DNA of 64,000 nucleotides from Polytrichum commune (taxonomy: Eukaryota; Streptophyta; Polytrichopsida; Polytrichales; Polytrichaceae). Positions within the stretch are counted from its first letter, which is position 1. Each line of letters starts with the position of its first letter. The notes below the pieces were generated by a model. It had not been told where the DNA came from and searched no databases. It was given only the letters and a program-made list of their open reading frames with translations. This document shows, piece by piece, positions 11,950-23,131 of the stretch. A program made the translations under genes and the position numbers. The stretch covers positions 38,778,440 through 38,842,439 of the forward strand of contig OX485807.1 of the NCBI GenBank assembly GCA_950295325.1, read 5' to 3'.

Positions 11950-12360
11950 AAAATAAGTATGGGGAAGACTAAATCATATATAATGGTTTTTTCTTCTTCC
12001 AATTAGGCTTATTCATTCATTGTTTATAATTTTATTATAAAAGGTGTGAAATCCTAGTTTTGTAAGTTTTAAAAAAAAGTTGTGGATGGAGTTGAGATGA
12101 GGAGCAGATGAGAGGAGAAAGGAGAGGAGTAGGAGAGAAAGAACATATAGTAGAGGTGGTGATAGTAGAGGGATCGTAAAAGGTCGGACACTTCAATAAT
12201 AAATGTGAACATTTGTGTTCAAGTTTGGTGCGTTTGTTTGTGAATGATTTTATATATGAGGGTAGTGGAGATGACACAAATATAAGTGAAAAACACAAAA
12301 AAACCTTTGATTTGTAGTATGTGTACTAGCATTCAATCACTCTAGCATTTGAGAAATTTT
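11950..12360. other. Spacer between palindrome clusters
   Basis: Contains a purine-rich tract at 12080-12175 (GGAGGAGATGAGAGGAG-like) and no recognisable gene. Confidence 0.4.
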
Positions 12361-12364
12361 CTTC

Positions 12365-12625
12365 TTCTGAGGTATTGGCGGTACCGCCTATAACCTTGGA
12401 TCCTTCTAATGCGATTTTGGTGTTCTCCTTATGGGATATTGCCGACACCAGCAATACCCTTTGACCCTCTTAAACTTATAATGGTTTTGTGTCTGTGGCG
12501 TATTGGCGGTGCCGCCAATACCTTCGGAAGAAGAAGTAATGAATTCAAGAAAACAAAATGAACACACAAGATAAGTCTCAGAAGTGGGTACCAGGATATT
12601 GGCGATGCCGCCAATATTTAGAGTA
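12365..12625. repeat. Dispersed copies of the palindrome motif
   Basis: Four more copies of the TATTGGCGGTGCCGCCAATA type occur near 12371, 12435, 12499 and 12595. The copy at 12499-12520 is a perfect palindrome. The intervening sequence is not the 62 bp unit, so the motif recurs more widely than the tandem unit. Confidence 0.75.
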
Positions 12626-12845
12626 CAATCTCTTACAAAGTTGAAGGCGAGGACTTTTAGATTTTGGTGTAGTGATTAAGATTTTTTTTAAATTTCGTAA
12701 TTGGTAGAATTCTTTTTTTTTAAATTGAAAAAATTTATTGGAAAAGTTTTTATGTTCTATTTTTTGTAGCAATAGAATTAAAATTTATAAATTTAGGTGA
12801 TTTTTTTAAGGATTTAAGGATGTTTTCTAAGATTTTTTTTAAATT

Positions 12846-13380
12846 ATGAAAGTCCGTCATTTTTGTGTTGCCCAAGATTACGAATTCTATGTACCCCTCA
12901 GTACAATTATCGATTTTTTCGGTGGCACCTCTCGTAATTATGCATCTTTAATTGTTTATAAAAATTTCAAATTTGAAGAATCTTCCTCTCATTTGAGAAC
13001 AATTGCAATTTTGACAAATCATGTGTTTGATTCGAAATCAGTCATTGACAAATTTTGGTTTCAACCTTCCTACAAATCAAGGTTTTCAAATCTTTTGTGT
13101 CGTTTGGTACCTATGCCTTTAGTTTACCGTGCTTAATATTTGTTGTCATTAATTCAAAGCAAGGTTTTGTTCATGTATATGAAATTACAATTACAATTTT
13201 TTTATCTTTCATTGACATACAATCATTTGGAGACCAAAGATATCATTTATGAGCTCTTTGGTTCTTGGAGTAGTCATTGGAAGAAATCTCATGAACAATC
13301 TGATGACTTTCTCAAGCATGATGAATATTTGAAATGCTTCGTTAGCAAGATGTCCTAGTTGTGGTATAAACATCACTGCT
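12846..13380 (+). pseudogene. Unrecognised coding remnant, frameshifted
   Basis: An open stretch at 12846-13136 reads HFCVAQDYEFYVPLSTIIDF, FFGGTSRNYASLIVYKNFKF and so on. Other frames continue to about 13360 (NHLETKDIIYELFGSWSSHW). The composition looks protein-like and the frames hand over with little gap, suggesting a broken gene or transposon ORF. I recognise no domain and no catalytic motif. Confidence 0.3.
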
Positions 13381-14174
13381 TGTAGGCCTCGAAATAGTTA
13401 TTAGTAAGGTCCACTTTAATGAATTTGGTTCTCGGGGGGGGGGGGGTCACCGGCCAAAAAGTAGAAAACACGTGAGAACAACTATAGGGTATTTTTTATT
13501 CATTGGAAGGAAAAATTCTATAAACTTTGGATCTACCATAGCCTTTTTAAATTACAAAACATGTGATTATATATAATGTAGTGTAAGAGGAAAACCCCCA
13601 CTTTAGGTTTGAGGTACAAAGAAATTAGGGTGACAAAATATAACGAGGATGAAAAAAATAAAAATAAAAATATTATATTCACATATAATACAAGAATGAA
13701 AGAAATATTGAATGAATATTAATGGATGGGTCAAACTATGGATGAAGACTTAATATTGATTGGGATTTAGGATTAGGGTTTAGCCTTTGCACTTCCACGC
13801 CTCGTATGAGCCCAAAATGGTTGCGCATATTTGTTTTATGTTTAGAATTTACTTAGAATTGCATTTGAGGTCATTATTGAAACATCAAAAAGTATAAAAA
13901 GAGTGAGGCTGGGTGTGGATTTATGTTTTAGGCCTTAGGCTTATTTTGTGTGGTTAATTAGAAGCTTAGTGGCATTAGGGAGTGTTTTGGTTAAGTGAGT
14001 AGTGTTTGATGAAGCAAGGGGAAGGTCCTTGGGTTTAAGTGTTTGAATTGGGATCTATCTTGTTGGTTTAGGGGGTGAGGGTTTAGTGGATAGGATAAGA
14101 TCCTACTAAGTAGGAGAGGGTAAGGGGTTTGTGGTTTTGGGTGCCCTCCTCTTTTTCCTCTCTCACCTCTCACC

Positions 14175-14194
14175 TCTCTTCTCTCCCCCTCTAC

Positions 14195-14227
<33 letters not shown>
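14175..14227. repeat. CT-rich microsatellite
   Basis: An almost pure CT run at about 14197-14227 preceded by C/T-rich sequence. Confidence 0.85.
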
Positions 14228-14228
<1 letters not shown>

Positions 14229-14318
14229 GGAGATTGAGCTCTTAGAGCTCGGAAAAATGCCGGACTTAGGAGGGGACTTAGTGGAATTAGTGGAATTAGG
14301 TAAGGGAATTAGTTAGGG

Positions 14319-14665
14319 GTCTTAGTTTAAAGGCTAGGATTTAAGGTAGCGGCTGGACTTAGTTCAAAGGCTGGGAATTAAGGAGTTGTTGGTCCAGTCG
14401 AAGGCTGGGAATTAAGGAGCTGCTGGTCTAGTTCAAAGGCTGGGAATTGAGGGGACTGCTGGTCTTAGTTTAAAGGCTGGGAATTAAGGAGCTGCTGGTC
14501 TTAGTTCAGAGGCTAGGAATTAAGGAGCTGCTGGTCTAGTTCGAAGGCTGGGAATTGAGGGGACTGCTGGTCTAGTTCGAAGGCTGGGAATCAAGGTAGC
14601 TGCTGGTCTTAGTTTAAAGGCTGGGATTTAAGGTAGCGGTTGGTCTTAGTTCGAAGGCTAAGATC
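14319..14665. repeat. Minisatellite with GGCTGGGAATTAAGG unit
   Basis: About eight imperfect copies of a unit of roughly 40-45 bp. The core is AAGGCTGGGAATTAAGGAGC followed by TGCTGGTCTAGTT. Units vary by small insertions and by a TTAAGG versus TTGAGGGG ending. It may be a variable-number repeat. No coding role seen. Confidence 0.85.
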
Positions 14666-14679
14666 ACTTATTATGGGGC

Positions 14680-15900
14680 TACTTAATTAGAAAAGAGGGG
14701 GGAAGATTTAACTAGGAGTTCAACCTATTAGTGAATTGAGGGGGTTTGGCCACATATAAATTAGAGGGTGGCATATGAGAATAAGTTTTTGGTAGGCATT
14801 TGAGTGTTGGGTTGTGAATTAGTGTAGGGAGAAGGGGATAACTAGAGAAGAGCATTTTTTCAATGCTTGTACTTGTATTATGGAATAAATTGGTGTGCAA
14901 TGATTGATGGGAAATGTAATGGATTTTTACGAAGTTGGGAACAGGGAGTTATGTGAACATGAATGTGATCCCCATTCCCTCACCCGGACTAGGACGCTTA
15001 AGGGTGGGTGGTTTGGCCTCACACCTCGCATTCCCTTCTTTGCTCAGCTTTACTTTCTTTTGCTCTTTCTCTTGCTCTTAGCATTTCACAAGTCACTCTA
15101 GAGTTGCATGATACTTATGTGGGCTACACTGTGTGACATTCTCAAGCTCTAGCAACAACTCTTTGACTCTTCTATCAGCTTCCTCAACCCTCTCCACAGC
15201 CCGAGGCGCCCGATCTTCGGCTTCGTCCGCTGCCTTCATGAATACTTCTCAATCGTTGTGATAAAAATTGCACTCCTTCTTCAAATGGATGCATTCTCGT
15301 GTTGGTCTTCCATCTTTGTTTATAATTCTATGGTTGTCCTAGGGATTGCACAAATGCTCTATGGAGATTTGTGTTTGTGGTTTGCTAAAAATTTAGTGGA
15401 ATACATTTTTTCTTTGTGTTTTTGAACACTTCAGCTTTGCAATTGTACTTCTAGCTTGGTTTTTTTGGTGAATATTGTCTTTGTGCCACATTCATTGATT
15501 ATGTTCTTGCTCATGTCATTGACCTCATTTCAACTGCATTGCTTGTGGATTTAACTTTAAGGTTACAAATTCCTAAACCGACATTCAACTTAGATGCATG
15601 ACATGCTCTAGTTATGATGTGTACACTCTTCTTTCACCAATATATAACAACGTGAATTTACACCATGCCGTATTGGTGTTCTAAGTTTGCCTTCATACGG
15701 AACAAATAAATCAAAATTTTATAAGTACTTTACCATCACTTGAAATGGTATAGGTTTTCTTTTATAATTACCTACAGGGTGTTGAATATTTGGTGAAATG
15801 GATTTTTTTTCTACTTCAAGGGTTCCCTAAAATCCAAATGAGGAGGTAAATAGCCCCCATAAAAATACCCTTTGTACGCACGTGGTTACATAACACAAGG
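14680..15900. other. Non-coding DNA right of the minisatellite
   Basis: No gene recognised on either strand. The last 200 bp (15700-15918) resemble the subterminal right side of element B, with GGTAAATAGCCCCCAT in both. Confidence 0.5.
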
Positions 15901-16127
15901 GGAAGTGACCCCCCCGAGGTTAAGTTGGCATAATTATGTGGACTCGATCTTATTGATGACATCTTTTGATATTGTTGTGCTCATCACTGCTATGCATGAA
16001 TTCTATAGATAAATTTTGTCATATTTTATTTTACGTTTTGGTTTTGATTTTGTTTAACAAATAACTCTTTATATGTTAACACTTATAACATATCGTTGTG
16101 GTTGTCTAATGATTTCTGTTATTTTTC

Positions 16128-16260
16128 AGTGTGAAATTGCCGAGGAAGGCGATCTGGAAAAAAATAAAATATTTTCAGTTCACAACAAACCTAGACTGGT
16201 CCTTAGAAGATGTATCTGAGGTCATGAATGCAACAATGGACACTAAACATGCCAAGTAGG
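16128..16260 (+). pseudogene. Possible coding exon remnant
   Basis: After a TTTTTCAG acceptor-like site, one frame reads VKLPRKAIWKKIKYFQFTTN then LDWSLEDVSEVMNATMDTKH before a stop. It looks protein-like but I do not recognise it. It lies just outside element B and could be part of a gene into which B inserted. Confidence 0.25.
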
Positions 16261-16337
16261 ACTCTAGTCTCACAAAGCATTTGCCCATTGCAAATCCTTT
16301 TTTAGCTCTTAAATTCTTAACTCAAATTAAAAAATAT

Positions 16338-17668
16338 ATTATAACCTCGGGGGGGGGGGGGCACTGGCGAAAAACGTAGGAACTACGTGCGATAAAATAT
16401 AGGGTCTTGTATAAAAATTTGGCGTAAATTTGTAAAATTATTAGATGTAGTATAGGGTGCTTTGGGATTGTGAAACATGATTATATGTAATATAGCATTT
16501 GACAAAATATGATTAAATTACCTAGGTGGTACATATAAAATAGCATGGAGAAAAAGCGATAGTTTCAAAAATTAAATACTTTGCCACCAAAATATGGCAT
16601 GTTCTATATAGGAAGGGTTCAAAAGATAAGGGTGAAGGTTGGTACTAAGTGGGGCAATTGTTGGCAACCCATTGACTTGATGAAACGTGCAGTCCATAAC
16701 GGAAATAGAGAAACGCTCTTCCCAACTGCTATGGCTTACCTCCATTGGTTCAAAAAACAGCCGGGTCTCAACAAATATAAGTATGTTGAGAGTGACTGTG
16801 TGTGGGTTGATGTGGATGCTATTATCTCAACTGTGTCTCTAGTGTATGAATCAACTAGCAAAATCTACACCTTAGATGAGGTAGATACAACTCATTGAGT
16901 GAGTTCATTTCAAATAAAAAATAAAACCTGCTAAATTTGTACTATCTCACACATGTGGAGATATAATTCGGAAAAAGGGTTGAATGATCATTAGTATACC
17001 TTGAAATCTGTAGTAGTCATTTCAGTTCGAGTACCCTCATATCTCCCACATGTGTAAATGGTAGCCTAGCTAGTTTAGGTGGATTTTGCTTGCATAGCGT
17101 GGGATTTTCCTCCAATGTGTAGGATTGGAAGATCAAGGCATCAATTGTAGGGCTTTTGCAAACCTTGTAAATGTGACTTTGAGACACATGTGGTTGGCAT
17201 GTTCCCTAAGACCTCAAGGTTTCTAACTGTGTTATCCAACACAACTTTTATTCGTTGGCTCGTGTTGCTTAATGACATGTAATTGCAATCTTTTGTTGTT
17301 ATTGTTTAGTGTTTTGCTTTGCCCGGACTTCAGTGTGACCCTAAATCCTAAACCCTAGTAAATGTTTGTTTCTCTTACTCTGTACACGTGCTTCTAACGA
17401 GAATTTGACTGTATCATACACTTTAAGGAATGGGGGCAATCAGGGGAAAAAATTACATATAAGTAATATAGGGTACCATAAAATCAACCATCCAAGAATT
17501 TATAATTACCAATAGGGTGCAAATAATCACAACAATTTACCATTATTTCAAAAATTAGCATCCCTTATAATCCTTTCTCATAGGTAAATAGCCCCCATTT
17601 TAATAGGTCATTATCGCAGGTGTATGCAAAATATACAAGGGAGTGCCCCCCCCCCCCGAGATTATAAC
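16338..17668. mobile_element. DNA transposon B with perfect 8 bp target duplication
   Basis: The element runs 16346-17660. It starts CTCG with 13 G then CACTGG and ends AGTG, 12 C, GAG, giving inverted termini of roughly 16-20 bp. It is flanked by ATTATAAC on both sides (16338-16345 and 17661-17668). An 8 bp duplication fits hAT-like insertion, but the CTCGGGG terminus is not a standard hAT end, so the superfamily is open. Right subterminal sequence is shared with 15700-15918. It contains one open frame at 16581-16898. Confidence 0.8.
16581..16898 (+). CDS. Unrecognised 105-residue frame inside element B
   Basis: An open frame starting at ATG reads YGMFYIGRVQKIRVKVGTKW, later KKQPGLNKYKYVESDCVWVD and IYTLDEVD. 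It is basic at the N-terminus and has Trp- and Tyr-rich segments, and it looks like genuine protein sequence. It does not resemble a transposase catalytic core. It may be an exon of a protein carried or captured by the transposon family. No function is assigned. Confidence 0.4.
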   Translation: MPPKYGMFYIGRVQKIRVKVGTKWGNCWQPIDLMKRAVHNGNRETLFPTAMAYLHWFKKQPGLNKYKYVESDCVWVDVDAIISTVSLVYESTSKIYTLDEVDTTH

Positions 17669-17669
17669 T

Positions 17670-18550
17670 TGTAATCTAATGAACCGCAAATGAATAATGA
17701 AAAACTTTAACATCTCGTGACATCGAAATTGGATCCCAACAAAAGGTAAAGTGATTGGAGCTTTGGAATTCCATTCCCGTTTTTGGGATGGATTTGAAGT
17801 TTCCAAAGATGCCTCTATTTGATAAGGTTTTTGATATTTGGTTACACAAAGCCACATTTTGGAGTCATGTACGCATATGGTTTTGTTGTATTTGGGCTTA
17901 TTTTGTCGTTCTAATCTTGGTGTGTGTGTGTGTGTGTGTGTGTGTGTTTCCCTTTCCTATAATTGGCTGAAATTGTTTTTGCAATTTTATGATTTTATAA
18001 TTTATGAATTGAATGTTGTCATCAATGTGGACCCAAATTCAACTATACATTTGCCCACTTTTGTTGATTGTATTGAATTTTGGAGGGTGATATGCTGGAA
18101 ATAGAGTTTTTTACAGGTGTTCAAATGGATTGATGGCATTATGAAAAAACAAGACCCTTGAAAAATAATCAAGTGGTTTTCAAGCCATGAGACGGGTTGT
18201 TTATATGTACCTTTATATATATATATATATATATAATATTTTTATTCTTTTATTTCAATCTTTTTAAATTCAATTTTTTTCCTTCACATATACTTTAAGC
18301 GTGTCTTGCTTCGTCTTAATGCTTTGAACAAGCTACCACTATTCTTTTATAAGTTCAAGGATGTTAAGTCAAAGAACTTTATGTTACTCCTGAAATATGC
18401 AAAAATGGAATGAGGTCCATTGGTACGAATGTGGATGGAATCTAGACTTTCCACTTAATAAAATTTAGTATTCCAAATTAGAATTGCATTACCGTCTTCA
18501 ACCCACATTTGTTTCCTCTCTCTTGGACCAATATCTATTATATACAGAGC
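17670..18550. other. Intergenic DNA with TG and TA microsatellites
   Basis: A TG run lies at 17921-17947 and a TA run at about 18212-18235. No gene recognised. Confidence 0.5.
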
Positions 18551-18554
18551 CCAA

Positions 18555-20440
18555 ATGAGGAAAAAAAATACTCAAATCTCTGCACATTATAAGGAAAATA
18601 ACATCATGAGTGGCGAACCTTCAGCCAAGAAGCGTAGAGTCCTTCAACCTATTACTTCTTCTTATAACAATCTTGTTATTATTTCCATGTTGGAGCCTTT
18701 CTCCTCTTTTAGAATCAAGACTAAAGCTCTTAAACTTACAACATATAGTTCCAATCAAAACTCATTCAAGTTCATTTTGAATGACTTACTCTTGAATATT
18801 TTGAACGTCAAAGATCAAACCAAGACTTGGCCTCAATCTTTTTTAAACATCAATACATTTCTCACAAAGATATTTTTTTGTTCATTCTTTTAAGCCATAT
18901 ATTGAATTATTGAATTTGAATTTATTCTCTTTTAGTCACTCAACAATCCATTCACCCAACATGACTTGTATTTGTGTTGCTTAGGTTGGTACAAATCGCA
19001 CTTTCTACTATCAAAGAATTCAATAAACAACATCGACTGTTAATTTGGTTATTGCAGATATTATCAAAGGGGCTTCCTGTGCCTATACTTTCAATACCTC
19101 CTTCTTCTATACCCCCTTGGAATGCAAAATCTGATGAAGTTGTTCTTATTTTATTTTGATTTTGCATGCAATATCTTCATGACAATGATGCTTTATTGGT
19201 ATTTTATCCTAATAATGAGAAATAAATAAAAGAATTATCTTCTTATTTTTTCAATTATAATTTCAAGGTTGGCCATGAACCTTAACTAATGTGAATCCAC
19301 TTCATTTGGCCAATTCCCGGAATTCCAACAAAACGGTACGTCTTCCAATTCTTTTTTTCATGTTCTTTTTTATTTTCATAAGTAATTTTCATTTGTTACA
19401 TTATATTGTCATTGGTTTTTCATTTTATTTTACTTTGTTTTTTTTGAAGACAGTCAAATTCATAGCACTCTTGCTTCTTCGTTCTTTTGATAATATTTTT
19501 GGGTGGAAACGTCTGCCTTTGCCTTTTCAAATGAATATTGAGAAAGATCTTTCAAACTATGATATGGATTTGGATGATGATGTTTTATATAACTTCACAG
19601 ATGCTACTTCTCAACTTATGAGAGATGATGGTGTTACATCTTGGAGGGGTCCACGAGAAAAACATCTATTGTTCTTTCAAGTTTTGATCTATGTTTTTTC
19701 AAAACTTGAGGGCATCGTTGCAAACGTCACTGCATCAACATGTATAAATTCATTTATTTTTTCTTTGATGTTATTTCCTTCATATGCTCGCAATATCAAA
19801 TAATATGTGTCATTGATTATTATCTTCATAAGTGTGTTTTAATATGTCTTTGATAGGACCCTCCAAACATGCTTGCCACACTTTGAAGCGACACCTCTTG
19901 GCATTGGAAGGCAACAAAAGATGTTTTTGATTTCATCTTGAAGCCTTTGATTATGCAATCCTCTTTACCTAGCGGCAAAGACATCAATTGTGAAGACTTA
20001 GATGATTTTCCAATTATTAATCGCGAGGCCGTCAATCTATTTTGTGAGTAAGTTTGTTTCTTCTTTAAATGCTTTATATGGTTGGATTTTTATTTGTTTA
20101 TTTATTTTCCTTGAAGCATATTACATATATATTTTCCTAAACTCATATGAAGTAAACAATAATTATTAATATATTTATGTCGTCATGTTCTAGCAATGTG
20201 ATGCCACAATGTTGCTGACGTTGATGACCATTTTTTGAAGATCCAAGATTTTTATCAAGTTCTTTCTCCCCCTTGAGGCCTCCCTATCTATGATAAGAAT
20301 GTGTCTTTCTTTCTTGCTGCTCAACCTTTCCCTTCAATGCATAGAAACACTACACATCATGATTGGTGGGTATTGAATTACATAAATTTAAAGGCCAATT
20401 CATGTTTAGGATCCATCACAACAAGTTTTAATGATGGTTA
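18555..20440 (+). other. Unrecognised multi-exon gene candidate or remnant
   Basis: Several plus-strand open segments look like exons of one gene. These are 18606-18890 (MSGEPSAKKRRVLQPITSSY), about 18985-19159 after a TTGCTTAG acceptor (VQIALSTIKEFNKQHRLLIW), and 19450-19735 (KFIALLLLRSFDNIFGWKRL then an acidic NYDMDLDDDVLYNFTDATSQ). Further segments are about 19930-20047 (SGKDINCEDLDDFPIINREA, ending at TGTGA|GTAAG) and 20225-20440 (FFLAAQPFPSMHRNTTHHDW). A PSAKKRR basic stretch could be a nuclear signal. A TGA interrupts the last segment near 20273, so it may be a pseudogene. I recognise no domain, and exon edges other than those given are uncertain. Confidence 0.35.
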
Positions 20441-20449
20441 GTTTTTTGG

Positions 20450-20925
20450 TAGCACGTGTTCAAGTACCATAACTGAGGCTTTTATTTTTGTCATTAATGT
20501 TTTTAATATAATTTCATTTATATCTTGGAGTTACACATGTTACATGTATCTATCCACTTTTATTTTCCTTTTATTTTCTTTCTTTGTATTGTATTATTGA
20601 CTTATTGCAATATTAAGTATTTCTTTCAATATGTCGTGTTTCATTTTTTAAGTTGGTCTTACTATGAATGTCATATCATGTCATAAGGGATGCGATACAA
20701 CTATCAAAATTTCTACATGATACATATATGTGCCCATTGTCGTTTTCACTTCTCAATGTTCATTTCTCACTACTCATTATCTAGAATTAAGTTGTTTATT
20801 CTCCCCACCCTTCTTATTTTTAAACCCTATAATTGCGCCAAAATACCACGGTTATAGGATACCAGTGGGCCTATTACCAAATATTTTTCTTTCCTCACCG
20901 CTCACAAGATAGCACTCCCCGGTGT
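20450..20925. other. AT-rich DNA, no gene seen
   Basis: No recognisable feature. Part of 20820-20910 weakly resembles 39010-39110. Confidence 0.4.
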
Positions 20926-21045
20926 CACGTTAGTTTCATCCAATTCACATATTTATATATTATTGTCATATGGTAAAAGTCTTCAATGACTACCATGTTC
21001 GTTTTTTTAGGTTTGCATTTGTGTTTTAGGGATTTAGGGACACAC
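20925..21045 (+). repeat. Dispersed repeat family R, short copy
   Basis: Carries GTCACGTTAGTTTCATCC, ATTATTGTCATATGG, CAATGACTACCATGTTC and TTTTAGGGATTTA in the order seen at 5950-6070. Confidence 0.55.
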
Positions 21046-21084
21046 TCATCGACCGATTCAATCAGCACGATGGACTGATTCGAT

Positions 21085-21669
21085 AAGTACACCTATAGTT
21101 GAATGCGTTTCTGAACATAATTAACGTAAATATTTTTAATTTATATATTTAGCTTTCTTGTATTTGAATGCAATCTTGTTTTGTTTTTAGTAGGTAATTA
21201 TGTCAAAATTTCATTGATTGTATTTCTTGTTTTGTTCTATTTGTGTTTACAACTTGTCTATTTCAGCTTGTATATTTTGTTATCTCCATGTTTATTGATT
21301 ATCCTTTAACTAGTATCCAAATGCTATTGGTTGTGTTTTGAATGGTTTAGGATTGGTTTTACCATTTGGAACCAAATGAATGACAATTTGAATGGTATGG
21401 AATGTTTGTTGCTCACATAGTTGGTTTCGCAATGCTATAGTATTCCGTCCACTATTTGGTACTTGTACGATTTATAAAAAATCATTGTGCCAAACATTAG
21501 CCTCTCTAAACAATTACAAATAAATATAGGGTGCTAAAATAAACATCAAAGTAGTTTTTTATCTACAAATATGGAGTGAAAATTATTGAGGGATGCATAA
21601 ACATCCCCTTATTAAATACCTCATTATCGCATGTGGTTACGAAACGTAAGGGGTTGTGATCGCCCTGAG
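21085..21669. mobile_element. CTCGGGG-family element D, right-hand part
   Basis: This matches the right half of element C (37300-37955) over its full length: CTATAGTTGAATG, TTTCTTGTATTTGAAT, CAAATGAATGACAATTTGAA, GCTATAGTATTCCGTCCACT and the terminal ACGTAAGGGG..GTGATCGCC. The end is mutated to CCCTGAG instead of CCCCGAG. No left end was found upstream, so it appears 5' truncated. Confidence 0.7.
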
Positions 21670-21699
21670 AGGCAGTTATCACATTAAATTGCGAGCTTT

Positions 21700-21845
21700 A
21701 GTATAAATACATGAGTCCATTTTCTAGCATGCCCTTAGTATGTATACATTTATTTTTCTCTATAAACTTCTTGTATATAGGGGGTTGAATTTCATAGTGA
21801 TCCATACACGTCATTTAGGTTTCAAATAAGAGTCCACCCCCTGGG
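21700..21845 (+). repeat. Family R right-hand segment
   Basis: Matches 34690-34840: CCATTTTCTAGC, TTCTTGTATATAGGGGGTT, CATTTAGGTTTC and AGAGTCCACCCC in the same order. It lies directly after element D. Confidence 0.55.
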
Positions 21846-22106
21846 AGCCAACCTAACCTCCTTGGATTTTTGCATTGCTCAACTTTGTGAAGAATTTGTC
21901 AGCAACTATCTTGGACTCTCTACACGCATCATTGCATGTTTGCACATTTACAACATCAACGATTGACATGAGATCAATTGGATTAAGCAGCCCAACTTGT
22001 GTGGTTATTTGCACGATGGGTTGGGAAGAGTTTTTTGTTATTATGAGACATTCTTAGTCATAACTGCACAATTTTTCGCTGAATGATGAATAAGCAATAC
22101 ACCCCA

Positions 22107-22453
22107 ACCTCCATAATATCACTCTCCTTCACGTCACTCCTTCTCTCATATTTAGAAACCCTAGGGTATGAATGTTCTTAGTGTAAATCTCCCTCCTTGT
22201 CGTCACATTTCCCTCTCATGTATCATGATACATAATACATTAAAGTAATTCATAAAAGAATTGAACCACACGTTCGCACGCATCATGTTGTCATCACTAT
22301 TATTGTTGTCATTATCGCAATGTTCATTTATGTTATTTCATGATATCACATGCTAAACTAATTCTCTATTATCATGCACATGTGTTAACACCACATACCT
22401 CCTTAATATCACGTCGCATACTTTGGTTGCCACAAGCATGAGACTAGGGAGGT
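22107..22453. mobile_element. MITE with ACCTCC..TAATATCA ends, copy 1
   Basis: It begins ACCTCCATAATATCAC and ends GACTAGGGAGGT, a short inverted pair. TA follows on the right and CA (probably mutated TA) precedes on the left. It shares its whole length with the copy at 23132-23476, including CGCACGCATCA, CACATGCTA and TTTGGTTGCCACA. The ends resemble those of the pogo-like element at 24003-26058, so it may be a non-autonomous relative. Confidence 0.65.
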
Positions 22454-22462
22454 TAGAGTTTA

Positions 22463-22850
22463 ATAATGGGTTGGGAGGCACAAATTTGTCCTCCATATGT
22501 ACACCTAGATTTCAATTTTGGCTCAATTGCATTTCAGTCATTTGATTCAAGTACTAAAATACAATCGCCTAACCATTTAATGCTTGAGTGAATTTTGATA
22601 TTGTCACTTTCAAGGTCAGGCTGTTGAATTGGGCCAGCTAGAAAACTTCAACATACAGTTTATACGAGTTAATCTCTCAGGAAAGAGGCAGGTTGTTTTC
22701 TCTCCAAGCAAATTCAATCTGTCTTGCATCTCAAGTTTGAGAGATTCGATTGGCACTCTGCTTCACTATATTGATTGTGTAAATATTGTGGGCCACAATA
22801 TTTAGGTTATTTTGACACTAAAAATGGTGGGGATAACAAGATGCTCACAC
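22463..22850. other. Spacer between MITEs
   Basis: No gene recognised. Positions 22690-22765 are an inverted match to 5250-5330. Confidence 0.4.
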
Positions 22851-22854
22851 GTTA

Positions 22855-23070
22855 TTAATCCCTACACATGTAAACTCTTACCGCAAATTTATAGGGGAAT
22901 TTTAACAAAACAGGCTCCCATGCATTCTCAATATCATCAATTTTGAGTGGCTCTCTATATCCTAAAGCCTTCCGCCCTTCCAAATGGTCAATTTCCAGAG
23001 GAGTGAGTTTCAACTCTTCTATAAGGGAATCAACTATCAAAACCTCACAATCTTGTCCAAATAGAATCAT
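22855..23070 (-). CDS. Unrecognised 71-residue frame or fragment
   Basis: The minus-strand frame reads MILFGQDCEVLIVDSLIEEL, continues with KLTPLEIDHLEGRKALGYRE and ends VYMCRD. It is acidic, has regular hydrophobic spacing and looks protein-like. It lies between two copies of a MITE and could be a fragment of a captured gene or transposon protein. No domain recognised. Confidence 0.3.
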   Translation of the reverse strand: MILFGQDCEVLIVDSLIEELKLTPLEIDHLEGRKALGYREPLKIDDIENAWEPVLLKFPYKFAVRVYMCRD

Positions 23071-23131
23071 AACTTTAAATATTTCTATGTAAAGCCTTGT
23101 GTATTGTAAGATGCGAACATTATATACCTTA

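Larger units (their letters stand above)
13431..15918. mobile_element. Possible CTCGGGG-family element A (ends only)
   Basis: The left end at 13431 (CTCG, 13 G in all, then TCACCGG and CACGTG) and right end at 15918 (CACGTGGTTACATAACAC... then CCCCCCCGAG) match the termini of element B at 16346-17660. The flanks ATTTGGTT and GTTAAGTT are not convincing duplications, so the two ends may belong to different or rearranged copies. The interior holds simple repeats and a minisatellite but no transposase. Confidence 0.4.

Noticed and set aside
11766-12614. Minus-strand frames with repeated VLAAPPI-like peptides.
   Set aside because: They arise from translating the palindrome array; no start, stop or splice pattern supports a gene.
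13431-15918. Treating 13431-15918 as a proven complete transposon.
   Set aside because: The ends match the family but the flanking 8 bases do not, so a single insertion is not demonstrated.
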